From: an uncultured Fulvivirga sp.
GTDB lineage: Bacteria > Bacteroidota > Bacteroidia > Cytophagales > Cyclobacteriaceae
Assembly: GCA_947500555.1 (NCBI GenBank)
Contig: CANMSE010000006.1
Coordinates: forward strand, 1 to 64,000
DNA length: 64,000 nucleotides
Reading direction: 5' to 3'
The first letter of the stretch is position 1. Each line of letters opens with the position of its first letter. Shown here in pieces: positions 50,884 through 59,637 of the stretch. The notes beneath the pieces were generated by a model that made no database searches, was not told the origin of the DNA, and saw only the letters and a program-made list of their open reading frames with translations. A program made the position numbers and the translations under genes.

Positions 50884-53493
50884 CTAAATCTCAACCCGAT
50901 CAAGATTGATAAACTCAATCTGACCGTTACTAGTAATATCAACGCCTATCAGGCTGTCTTTATTGACCCTACCCGCTAAAATTTCTTTAGAAAGTTTATT
51001 TAGCAGTTCTTTTTGCAGTACTCGCTTCAGAGGTCTGGCCCCAAACTGGGGATCATAACCTAAGGAAGCGAGATGAGTTAGTGCTTGATCAGAAATTTCA
51101 AGTTTAACTCCACTTTCTTCAAGCATCTTCTGTACATTCTTAAACTGAATGTCAACAATCTTTCGAATATCTGCTTTTGAAAGGGGTCTAAACATGATTG
51201 TCTCATCTATCCTGTTCAGGAATTCCGGACGAACTGATTTCTTGAGTAGCTCAAACACTTCACCTTTAGTCTTTTCGATGACTTCTTCCACATTCCCGTC
51301 AGTGAGCTGTTCAAAATTCTCTTGAATAATATGGGATCCCATGTTAGTTGTCATGATGATGATAGTATTCTTAAAATTCGCAACACGACCTTTATTATCC
51401 GTCAATCGGCCTTCATCAAGTACCTGAAGCAATATATTAAATACGTCCGGATGTGCTTTTTCTATTTCATCAAGAAGTATAACCGAATAGGGTTTTCTCC
51501 TCACTGCTTCGGTCAATTGACCACCTTCATCATAACCCACATATCCGGGAGGTGCTCCAACCAGCCTACTTACAGAATGTCTCTCCTGGTATTCCGACAT
51601 ATCAATACGCACCATCGAATTCTCATCATTAAACAAATAGTCTGCCAACGCTTTCGAGAGTTCTGTTTTCCCAACACCGGTGGTTCCTAAAAATATAAAT
51701 GATCCGATAGGCCGTTTCGGGTCTTGCAAACCTGCCCTACTTCTTCTCACCGCATCTGAAAGCGCCTCTATGGCCTCCTCTTGACCAGCAACACGTTTAC
51801 CCAACTCTTCTTCAAGAAGCAGTAATTTCTCACGTTCACTCTGTATCATCTTAGAAAGTGGTATACCTGTCCAACGTGAAACAACTTCAGCAATATCTTC
51901 ACTATCAACTTCTTCTTTCAGCATTGAAGCACCTTCTTGTTGTTTCTCAACTTCAAGTTTATGCTGCTCCAGCCTTTGTTCAGCTTCAACCAATTTTCCA
52001 TATCTTATTTCAGCCACCAAGCCAAAATCACCTGATTTTTCTGCTTGCTCTGCTTCAAATTTGAGCTTATCAATTTCTTCTTTCGTATCTCTTATGCCCT
52101 GAACAACGGCTTTTTCATTTTCCCATTTAGCCTTTAGGTCGTTCCTTTTCTCCGTGAACTCTGCTATACTTTTGGTAAGGGTGCGCTCTTTATCCTTATC
52201 CTTTTCTCTTCTTATTGCCTCACGCTCGATCTCCAATTGCATGATTCGTCTGTTTAACTCATCAAGCTCTTCTGGCATGGAGTCCATTTCCAATCTCAGT
52301 TTAGATGCCGCCTCATCCATTAAGTCAATGGCTTTATCTGGTAAAAAACGATCCGAAATATACCTTGTAGATAATTCCACTGCAGAAATAACAGCATCAT
52401 CCTTTATTCTAACTCCGTGATGAAGTTCATATTTATCCTTGATCCCTCTTAAAATTGAAATAGCATCGGTCATTGTAGGCTCATCAACATTTACCGCTTG
52501 AAATCTTCGTTCCAAGGCCTTGTCCTTCTCCACATACTTTTGATATTCTTTTAAAGTAGTAGCCCCAATTGCATGAAGTTCTCCCCTTGCCAGTGCTGGC
52601 TTTAAGAGGTTAGCAGCATCCATCGCTCCTTCTCCTCCACCTGCTCCAATAAGAGTGTGAATTTCATCAATAAACAAAATGATCTGACCATCAGAATCAA
52701 CTACCTCTTTGATAACCGCTTTTAACCGTTCTTCAAATTCTCCTTTGTACTTGGCTCCAGCTACCAAAAGACCCATATCAAGCGAAATAAGTATTTTGTC
52801 TTTTAGATTTTCAGGTACATCGCCATCGACAATACGTTGTGCCATTCCTTCCACTATTGCTGTCTTACCCACACCTGGCTCGCCAAGTAATATCGGATTA
52901 TTCTTTGTTCGCCTTGAGAGTATTTGTAATACCCTTCTTATCTCATCATCCCTTCCGATAACAGGGTCAATTTTACCTTTCTTAGCTTGCTCGTTGAGAT
53001 TTACAGAATACCTTTCTAAAGATTTATACTTTGACTCCGCATTTTGATCTGTAACTCTGCTATTGCCTCTCAATTCTTTTATAGCCGCCAATAAACCTTT
53101 TTGCTCAAAGCCAACATCTTTTAATAATGCTGCTACTTTTTCTTTACCATGGAAAATTCCTAATAAAAGGTGTTCTACTGCAATATATTCATCATTAAAG
53201 GTCTTGAGTTCTTTCTCTGCCTTTTGTAAAGCAGTAGCTGCTTCATTCGACAAATAAGGTTGCTGACCACTTACTTTTGGGTAGCCATTAACAATCTCTT
53301 CCAATTTTGAGGAGAGTAAGGGCTGATTTACGTTCATTTTTTTGATTATGAACGAAGTGAAATTCTCATCCGATTGCAGAATAGCCTTTAGCAAATGCCC
53401 GGGCTCAATAGCCTGTTGCCCATTGCTACTCGCTACTTCAGCAGCTTTTTGGAGGACTTCCTGTGATTTGATTGTATATTTATCAAGATTCAT
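50884..53493 (-). CDS. clpB: ClpB disaggregase (Hsp100)
   Basis: An 869-residue AAA+ chaperone that works with DnaK to dissolve aggregates. The order is N-domain (about 1-150, two Clp_N repeats), AAA-1 with GEPGVGKT (about 203), a long coiled-coil middle domain (about 400-530) and AAA-2 with GTTGVGKT (about 606), ending with the small D2 domain. It lacks a ClpP-binding tripeptide, as expected for ClpB. Upstream, repeated GTCATT/TTTTGT motifs (53607-53653) may be a heat-shock regulatory site. It appears monocistronic. Confidence 0.97.
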   Translation of the reverse strand: MNLDKYTIKSQEVLQKAAEVASSNGQQAIEPGHLLKAILQSDENFTSFIIKKMNVNQPLLSSKLEEIVNGYPKVSGQQPYLSNEAATALQKAEKELKTFNDEYIAVEHLLLGIFHGKEKVAALLKDVGFEQKGLLAAIKELRGNSRVTDQNAESKYKSLERYSVNLNEQAKKGKIDPVIGRDDEIRRVLQILSRRTKNNPILLGEPGVGKTAIVEGMAQRIVDGDVPENLKDKILISLDMGLLVAGAKYKGEFEERLKAVIKEVVDSDGQIILFIDEIHTLIGAGGGEGAMDAANLLKPALARGELHAIGATTLKEYQKYVEKDKALERRFQAVNVDEPTMTDAISILRGIKDKYELHHGVRIKDDAVISAVELSTRYISDRFLPDKAIDLMDEAASKLRLEMDSMPEELDELNRRIMQLEIEREAIRREKDKDKERTLTKSIAEFTEKRNDLKAKWENEKAVVQGIRDTKEEIDKLKFEAEQAEKSGDFGLVAEIRYGKLVEAEQRLEQHKLEVEKQQEGASMLKEEVDSEDIAEVVSRWTGIPLSKMIQSEREKLLLLEEELGKRVAGQEEAIEALSDAVRRSRAGLQDPKRPIGSFIFLGTTGVGKTELSKALADYLFNDENSMVRIDMSEYQERHSVSRLVGAPPGYVGYDEGGQLTEAVRRKPYSVILLDEIEKAHPDVFNILLQVLDEGRLTDNKGRVANFKNTIIIMTTNMGSHIIQENFEQLTDGNVEEVIEKTKGEVFELLKKSVRPEFLNRIDETIMFRPLSKADIRKIVDIQFKNVQKMLEESGVKLEISDQALTHLASLGYDPQFGARPLKRVLQKELLNKLSKEILAGRVNKDSLIGVDITSNGQIEFINLDRVEI

Positions 53494-53606
53494 TTCTATA
53501 TTTTTTGACTGATAACTTATGTATTAGATGTTAGCTAATTTTTCAACTAAGCATATGCTATCAAATCATAATCCATCTAATAAATGATTCAAAATTCGGT
53601 AATAAT

Positions 53607-53653
53607 GTCATTATTTTGTTATCAAATATTCATTTTTAAGTCATTTTGTCATT
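53607..53653 (-). promoter_or_regulatory. Repeated motif upstream of clpB, candidate stress operator
   Basis: On the minus strand AATGACAAAATGAC and, about 30 bases on, GATAACAAAATAATGAC repeat a TGACAAAATGAC-like word. It does not match CIRCE. A heat-shock or stress role is inferred from the clpB context only. Confidence 0.35.
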
Positions 53654-53666
53654 AAAAAGTCCTGAT

Positions 53667-54101
53667 ATGCCCAGAATCAAAATAGATTTGCCCAACGAAA
53701 TGCAATTTGAAACAACTGTCAAAGTGCGTATTTCAGATATAAACTATGGTGGTCATGTAGGCAATGATTCAATACTTACCATTTTTCATGAAGCCAGAAT
53801 GGAATACATTCAAAGCCTAGGATTTAAAGATGAATTGAGCATTGCAGAGAATGTTGGAATTATAGTCGCTGATGTTGGCATAGTGTATAAAAATGAGAGC
53901 TTTTATGGAGAAGTTTTAAAGGTCGCCATTGGAACCACCGATTTTAATAAATATGGCTGCGACATGTATTACAAAGCCACAAATGAAACGGAAGTTGAAA
54001 TAGCCAGAGGCAAAACCGGAATTGTATGTTTTAATTATGTTGAAAAGAAGCTATCGGCTATGCCATTAGCATTTAAAGAATTACTCGCCCAGAAAGATTA
54101 A
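53667..54101 (+). CDS. Hotdog-fold acyl-CoA thioesterase family protein
   Basis: A 144-residue 4HBT-like hotdog protein. VRISDINYGGHVGNDSILTIFHEARMEYI carries the conserved active-site Asp and Gly-rich turn on the central helix. The substrate acyl group is unknown. ATG 53667 is preferred over an in-frame TTG at 53646, since the TTG lies inside the repeated motif upstream of clpB and adds no conserved residues. rlmN follows within 15 bases, with its own -7-like box between. Confidence 0.82.
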   Translation: MPRIKIDLPNEMQFETTVKVRISDINYGGHVGNDSILTIFHEARMEYIQSLGFKDELSIAENVGIIVADVGIVYKNESFYGEVLKVAIGTTDFNKYGCDMYYKATNETEVEIARGKTGIVCFNYVEKKLSAMPLAFKELLAQKD

Positions 54102-54104
54102 TAC

Positions 54105-54112
54105 TATCTTTG
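54105..54112 (+). promoter_or_regulatory. Candidate -7 box of rlmN
   Basis: TATCTTTG followed by C lies 4 bases before the rlmN ATG at 54117 and just after the stop of the thioesterase gene. It would give a leaderless mRNA. The -33 box is weak. Confidence 0.45.
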
Positions 54113-54116
54113 CTTG

Positions 54117-55166
54117 ATGAGTAAATCAAAGGACATTCGACAGCTATCCGTTGATGAGATAAGTGATTATTTTGAGTCAATTGGAGAAAAAAGGTTTAGA
54201 GCCAAACAGGTTGACGAATGGCTTTGGAAAAAGTCCGCAAAGGACTTTGACCAAATGACAAACTTATCCTTAGCTACCAGGGAAAAATTGAAGGAGGATT
54301 TCGTCATCAATCATATTGCCGTGGACCAGATGCAACGTAGTGATGATGGCACCATAAAAAATGCTATTAAACTACATGACGGGCTTACCGTAGAGTCAGT
54401 TTTAATACCAACTCACAAGAGAATAACAGCCTGTATCTCTTCTCAGGTGGGTTGTAGTCTTGATTGTCATTTTTGCGCAACAGCACAATTAAAGAGAATG
54501 CGCAATCTCAACCCAGACGAGATATACGATCAGGTGGTAGCCATAAAAGAGCAGGGAGATCAGTTCTTTGGGAGGCCATTGACCAATATCGTTTTCATGG
54601 GAATGGGAGAGCCACTATTAAACTATAATAATGTTATTGCAGCTATTGATAAAATCACGGGTGATAAGGGGCTTGGTATGTCATCTAAGCGAATAACATT
54701 AAGTACTGTAGGTATTCCTAAAATGATCAAAAAGATGGCTGATGATGAAGTCAAATTCAATTTGGCTGTTTCACTCCATTCAGCCATTAATGAGACTCGA
54801 TCTCAGGTTATGCCAATAAATGACGTTAATTCAATTGAAGATTTGATTGATTCACTTCAGTATTGGTACACGAAAACAAAAAGTAAAATAACATACGAAT
54901 ATGTTATTTGGAAAGGAATCAATGACAAGGAGATAGACGCAAAGGCGTTAGTCAAATTATGTAAAGTGGTTCCGTCTAAAGTTAACCTTATAGAATATAA
55001 CCCTATCGATAATGGTCAATTTCAACAAGCTGATGATAGTGCCATTGATATGTACGTGAAACTTCTTGAGCAAAATGATATTGTCGTCAATGTAAGAAGA
55101 AGTCGAGGAAAAGATATTGATGCAGCGTGTGGTCAACTGGCAAATAAAACGGAGCTGACAGCATAA
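54117..55166 (+). CDS. rlmN: Dual-specificity 23S rRNA/tRNA (adenine-C2)-methyltransferase
   Basis: A radical-SAM enzyme that methylates A2503 of 23S rRNA and A37 of some tRNAs. The CX3CX2C cluster motif is at Cys113, Cys117 and Cys120 (CSLDCHFC). The phrase GMGEPLLNY and the later catalytic cysteine in DIDAACGQL are visible. ATG 54117 is preferred over the adjacent upstream TTG at 54114. Length (349) is typical. It follows the thioesterase gene. Confidence 0.95.
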   Translation: MSKSKDIRQLSVDEISDYFESIGEKRFRAKQVDEWLWKKSAKDFDQMTNLSLATREKLKEDFVINHIAVDQMQRSDDGTIKNAIKLHDGLTVESVLIPTHKRITACISSQVGCSLDCHFCATAQLKRMRNLNPDEIYDQVVAIKEQGDQFFGRPLTNIVFMGMGEPLLNYNNVIAAIDKITGDKGLGMSSKRITLSTVGIPKMIKKMADDEVKFNLAVSLHSAINETRSQVMPINDVNSIEDLIDSLQYWYTKTKSKITYEYVIWKGINDKEIDAKALVKLCKVVPSKVNLIEYNPIDNGQFQQADDSAIDMYVKLLEQNDIVVNVRRSRGKDIDAACGQLANKTELTA

Positions 55167-55233
55167 ATAAGCCATATACATTTCAGTAGCTGCTAAAATT
55201 ATTATATCTTGTTGTCTTCGCAATATTGATTAG

Positions 55234-56946
55234 ATGGTCAGTTTGATAAAGGAGACGATTAATGTAGGGGTCAATGATGATCAGAGCCAGTTTGACCAGA
55301 GGAGAATTAGAATAGTTAATGTATTTTGCCTTATTGCCGCATTTCTAATCTTTCTGTTCGGCACACTAAATCTAACAATTGGGGCAACCACTCAGGCCCT
55401 GATTATTTATAGTGGAATCATATTATTAGTTATTCCACCTATTTATCTGAATAAAATTGGGAAACCTGAAATTGCTAGAATTTACTTTGTTTGTGTCGGA
55501 CTATTATTAGCTGATTTTGCCACCTTCAGAGCAGTTTTAAATTTTCAAAATCGGCATAACGAAGTTTTCTTGGTTGGTTATTCTACTATTATCGTTGTTC
55601 TTCTAGATAACCCGGCCAAGGTAATCTTCCTAATGCTTACTGTGTTAAGCACATTAGTCATGATTACTTTAAGGCAATTCCTGATTGACTTGCCAATAAC
55701 TAATGATACAATTATGGCTTACGCTAATACTTTAGTAGCCTTCGGTTGCATCTATTTTTTCATTAATATTTTCAAGCAAGAACAATTAAAAAGCGTAGCG
55801 GCAATAAGGACTTACAGTGAACAGCTGGAAAGAAAAGGCAAAGAAATCGAAAAGCAGCGTGACGAGATTTCTGGGAGTCGCAAATTAATTCGAGCGTCAA
55901 TAGATAGCATTCCAATCTTCATTAGTCTTATGGATATGAATGGAGATTACCTTATTGCTAATTCTCATCATCAAAAAATGTTAGGAATGCCTGTTTCAGA
56001 TATCGAAGGCAAAAATTACAGAAAGATTCTTCCCTCATATATACTAAAGAGCCAGGGAGTCAAAATTGAACGCGCCTTATCAGGAGAAATACAAGAGTTT
56101 GATCAGTTGACTAAAGTTCCAAACGGCACCAAAATTCATGCTTTTGGGAAGTATATACCGATTTATGATTCAAATCAAAAGCAATTTGGAATTGCCGTTT
56201 ATGTCGTTGATATATCCGAACAGAAGAAAGTAGAAGCAGAGCTAAAATTGCTAAACGAGACGAAGAATAGACTTCTAAGTATTATAAGTCATGATATCCG
56301 CGAACCGATAAATTCTTTAAAGGGGCTCATGTCGGTAAAAGAAGGAATGAGTGTTGAAGAAAGGGAAAAGTTTAATCTAAAACTGAATGCGCATTTGGAT
56401 AAAGTCTCCTTCAGTGTAGATAATCTACTAAATTGGGCCAAAACCCAAATGGAGGGGTTTAGCAGCAATCCATCGGCCGTAGGTGTTAAAGAGGTAATAG
56501 AAGATTGCATTCATCTTTTTGAGGAAAATGCAAAAGAAAAGGAAGTAGAAATTATCAATGAAGTAAAGACCAATTCTACCGTCTGGATTGATCAACAAAA
56601 TTTAAAATTGGTTTTAAGAAATTTACTTAGCAATGCCATCAAGTTTTCACCTCTTCAAGGTGAAATAAGAATTACTGAAAACGAAAGTGAAAGTGAAATG
56701 ATTATTTCTATAATCGATTTTGGAAGCGGTATGACCCGTGAGCAGATAGATGAGCTTAACATGGGGGCAAAATCGATAACATCTAAGGTTGGTACTGCCG
56801 GAGAAATTGGTACAGGACTTGGATTATCACTTAGCATAGAAATACTGAAATTAAACAACGCGCGGCTTAAGCTGTCAAACAATCCTAAAGGTGGGAATAT
56901 TGCCGAGGTAATACTGATGAAGAATCAGAACGGTAAGAATACCTGA
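55234..56946 (+). CDS. Membrane sensor histidine kinase with PAS domain (orphan)
   Basis: A 570-residue kinase. About six hydrophobic segments (25-180) precede a coiled coil, a PAS domain (about 215-330) and a HisKA domain with phosphoacceptor His353 in SIISHDIREP. The HATPase domain has NLLSNAIKFSP, DFGSGMT and GTGLGLSLS. No response regulator gene is adjacent. Its 3' end overlaps the convergent TPR histidine kinase by 22 bases. The signal is unknown. Confidence 0.9.
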   Translation: MVSLIKETINVGVNDDQSQFDQRRIRIVNVFCLIAAFLIFLFGTLNLTIGATTQALIIYSGIILLVIPPIYLNKIGKPEIARIYFVCVGLLLADFATFRAVLNFQNRHNEVFLVGYSTIIVVLLDNPAKVIFLMLTVLSTLVMITLRQFLIDLPITNDTIMAYANTLVAFGCIYFFINIFKQEQLKSVAAIRTYSEQLERKGKEIEKQRDEISGSRKLIRASIDSIPIFISLMDMNGDYLIANSHHQKMLGMPVSDIEGKNYRKILPSYILKSQGVKIERALSGEIQEFDQLTKVPNGTKIHAFGKYIPIYDSNQKQFGIAVYVVDISEQKKVEAELKLLNETKNRLLSIISHDIREPINSLKGLMSVKEGMSVEEREKFNLKLNAHLDKVSFSVDNLLNWAKTQMEGFSSNPSAVGVKEVIEDCIHLFEENAKEKEVEIINEVKTNSTVWIDQQNLKLVLRNLLSNAIKFSPLQGEIRITENESESEMIISIIDFGSGMTREQIDELNMGAKSITSKVGTAGEIGTGLGLSLSIEILKLNNARLKLSNNPKGGNIAEVILMKNQNGKNT

Positions 56947-58652
56947 AAGCGTGTTCCAATTCCTTCTTTACTGGTAAAATCTACCCTGCCATTCAAGCGT
57001 TCAACAGCCCTCTTCAGTATAAACAACCCTAGTCCTGTACCTTCTGATGAGCTATTAGCTCGATAGAACATATCAAAAATTTTAGTGTGATGATCATTTG
57101 AAATACCTACTCCGTTATCTTTTACCATAATCGAAATTTGGTCTGTTAACTGCGATATTTCAACCCATACCTTTGCGTCTGTACCTTTTGAATATTTGAT
57201 ACTATTTTCGATTAAATTTTGAATAATTGTATTTACAATTGACCATTCAGATTTGAACCTTATGGCACTGTCAATGACAATGTCAAAATCGATTTTATTA
57301 AAATTGGGTAAGTATTTATATGAGTTCATGCAATCATAAACCAAACTCTCAAAATCAATGATATCGAATTTCTGTTCTGCATGATTCATATGAGTAAGCT
57401 TAATCAATTCCATCACGATGGTGTTGATTCTATTTAGCTGCATTTCATTCATTTCCAGATAAGCTCCTATATCACTATTAACATCTTTTTTCATCAAGTT
57501 ATTCAATCCCATAAGTGATGAAATAGGACCTTTTAGATCGTGTGATATACGGTAGAAAAAGGAATCCAACTCTACATTCTTACTCTCAATAATGTCTGCT
57601 TTTTCTTTTTGAATTTTAGCGTCCCTCTCCAAAGATTCGATCTTTGCAATACTTTGATAGCTTTTGATGATCTGGTATGTTTCCGAATTCAGAACCTGTT
57701 CTTTAGTTTGAATATAGTGCTCCAAATAATAGAGTGAATTATCAGTGTTATTTTGTCTTTTACTTAAGTCATAAAGAAGATAATAGGCTTTATATTTTAT
57801 AAGCGCAATATCCAATTCATAAGCAATTTCAAGCGCTCGTTTTAGTATATGCTCGGCCTCAACATATTTTCCCATCTCAATGTAGAGATGACCTAATTTA
57901 TGAGATGTCATTCCTTCTCCAGGATAGTCTCTCATTTTTTTATGAATTTCTAACGACTTTAAATAATCTGTTTCAGCCAGTTCAAATTCACCTTCATAGG
58001 TATATATTTTTGCTCTTCCATACAAAGCAAATCCCAACCCCCTAACATCATTGGTTTTCTTTTTTAGTGAAACACTACGCTCTATTGTCTCCCTTGCCAA
58101 GGGCACTTCTCCTCGATTAAGATAAATTCCTGAAAGTGGGTTTAATGCGTTAGATTCTAAATTTTCAGCACCTGCTCGTTTACTAGCTTCGATTGATCTT
58201 TCATAAGAGTCTACTGCATTATCTTCATCACCAAAATATTCATAAATAGTACCCATTGATTTAAGCACTTTTGCTTGATTTGAGTCGTCATCCAGTTCTC
58301 TGTATAACTTTAAACATACAAGCAAATGTTTTAGCCCATCATGATAGTTAGTAGATTTGTACTTAACACTGGCTATGTTGTAATGGGCATCTGCTATTCC
58401 TTTTTTGTCATTGTTTGGTTCAAAATACTCAAGTGCCTTTCTCGCTAGTTCAATAGACTGACCATAATTGCCAATGATCATATGATACAAAGAAAGCTTG
58501 TTGCAAGAATCTGCTTCTAAGAATTGGTAGTTGGCTTCAATACTAATTTTTAGAGCCTTTTTTGCAAGGGAAAAGCTGCGCTCCATATCGTTGAGCCTAC
58601 ACTCATAAGACTCTTGAAGGAGTTGCTTAATATCTTCTTCGGTACCAACCAT
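56925..58652 (-). CDS. Cytosolic TPR-repeat histidine kinase (orphan)
   Basis: A 575-residue kinase without a signal peptide or membrane segments. About seven TPR repeats (about 15-320) form the sensor part, followed by a coiled coil (335-365), HisKA with His371 (RISHDLKGP) and HATPase (NLIENSIKYS, VKDNGVGI, GTGLGLFIL). Many Bacteroidota TPR kinases carry a membrane segment between TPR and HisKA; none is seen here, so it is probably soluble. No response regulator is adjacent. It converges on the PAS kinase gene. Confidence 0.9.
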   Translation of the reverse strand: MVGTEEDIKQLLQESYECRLNDMERSFSLAKKALKISIEANYQFLEADSCNKLSLYHMIIGNYGQSIELARKALEYFEPNNDKKGIADAHYNIASVKYKSTNYHDGLKHLLVCLKLYRELDDDSNQAKVLKSMGTIYEYFGDEDNAVDSYERSIEASKRAGAENLESNALNPLSGIYLNRGEVPLARETIERSVSLKKKTNDVRGLGFALYGRAKIYTYEGEFELAETDYLKSLEIHKKMRDYPGEGMTSHKLGHLYIEMGKYVEAEHILKRALEIAYELDIALIKYKAYYLLYDLSKRQNNTDNSLYYLEHYIQTKEQVLNSETYQIIKSYQSIAKIESLERDAKIQKEKADIIESKNVELDSFFYRISHDLKGPISSLMGLNNLMKKDVNSDIGAYLEMNEMQLNRINTIVMELIKLTHMNHAEQKFDIIDFESLVYDCMNSYKYLPNFNKIDFDIVIDSAIRFKSEWSIVNTIIQNLIENSIKYSKGTDAKVWVEISQLTDQISIMVKDNGVGISNDHHTKIFDMFYRANSSSEGTGLGLFILKRAVERLNGRVDFTSKEGIGTRFQVFLPF

Positions 58653-58724
58653 TAGACTTTGCTAAAGGTTGAATTTACAGAATAATGCCTAGTTTTTATA
58701 CTTTATTAACAGCTACTGATCAGT

Positions 58725-59633
58725 TTAGAGTTTATTCAAATAGTTCAACATCTTAGTTTTTTCCAGTTCTGTGGGTAAACGCCCTAGTCCAGCCTTCAAA
58801 TTATCAATCATATGATGTGGTTTTGAGGTGCCGGGAATCACACACGTAACTGATTCATTGGACAATAAATATTTGAGAAAGAACTGACCCCAACTTTCAA
58901 TTTGTATTTCTCCAGCCCAGCCAGGAAGTTCCTTGCCTTTTACTTTTCTAAACAAACTACCTCCTCCATATGGTCTATTTATAAGAACGGAGATTCCAAG
59001 GTCTTTGGCCAATGGAAGTATTCTCTTTTCGGCTTCTCTGGAGTCAATTGAATAATTCAATTGAATAAAATCAAGAGGCTCATTTCGCATAATGTGTTCC
59101 ATATTTCGATAGACGCTATTTACATAGTGAGTTATTCCAATGTATCTGATCTTGCCCTTAGCTTTCCAATCCTTTAGAGTTTTAATATGAGTTTCCCAAT
59201 CAAGTAGATTATGAATCTGCATTAGATCGATTGGCCGTTTACCCATCAATTTCATGGACCGATTCATCTGATTTATACCAGATTCTTTTCCATTTATCCA
59301 TACTTTTGTAGCCATGAATAGTTGATCGACTATCCCTAATTCCGTACTTAAATTACCTACCACATTTTCTGACCTACCATACATTGGCGATGAATCAACA
59401 ACACTGCCTCCGTACTTTTTCAATTCCTTTAATACCTGTTTGAGTTGGTCACGCTCACCAGACCCAACTGAAACATCAAAAGTTTGCCAAGTACCAAGGC
59501 CAATGACCGGTAGTTGCTCTGAGGAAGAATGAATAGGTCTTTTCATAATTTTTTGGTCATCGACAAAATTGAAACCAAAGCCCATTGAAGCTGTTGCGGC
59601 CGAAATTAATTTAACTGCTTTTCTTCTTTTCAT
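58725..59633 (-). CDS. Aldo/keto reductase, possibly exported
   Basis: A 302-residue NAD(P)H-dependent oxidoreductase. The catalytic tetrad is apparent: Asp and Tyr in VVDSSPMYG, Lys in MATKVW and His in QIHNLLDW. An N-terminal segment MKRRKAVKLISAATASMGFG looks like a Tat or Sec signal (Arg pair followed by a hydrophobic stretch), so it may be exported; the substrate is unknown. It starts 4 bases after the ATP/ADP-carrier-like transporter gene, implying one transcript. Confidence 0.85.
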   Translation of the reverse strand: MKRRKAVKLISAATASMGFGFNFVDDQKIMKRPIHSSSEQLPVIGLGTWQTFDVSVGSGERDQLKQVLKELKKYGGSVVDSSPMYGRSENVVGNLSTELGIVDQLFMATKVWINGKESGINQMNRSMKLMGKRPIDLMQIHNLLDWETHIKTLKDWKAKGKIRYIGITHYVNSVYRNMEHIMRNEPLDFIQLNYSIDSREAEKRILPLAKDLGISVLINRPYGGGSLFRKVKGKELPGWAGEIQIESWGQFFLKYLLSNESVTCVIPGTSKPHHMIDNLKAGLGRLPTELEKTKMLNYLNKL

Positions 59634-59637
59634 TCTA

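Noticed and set aside
51322..51690. Plus-strand 122-residue reading frame inside clpB
   Set aside because: Antisense to the conserved AAA-2 domain; compositional shadow.
53646..53666. TTG start of the thioesterase gene
   Set aside because: It falls in the repeated motif upstream of clpB and adds no conserved residues.
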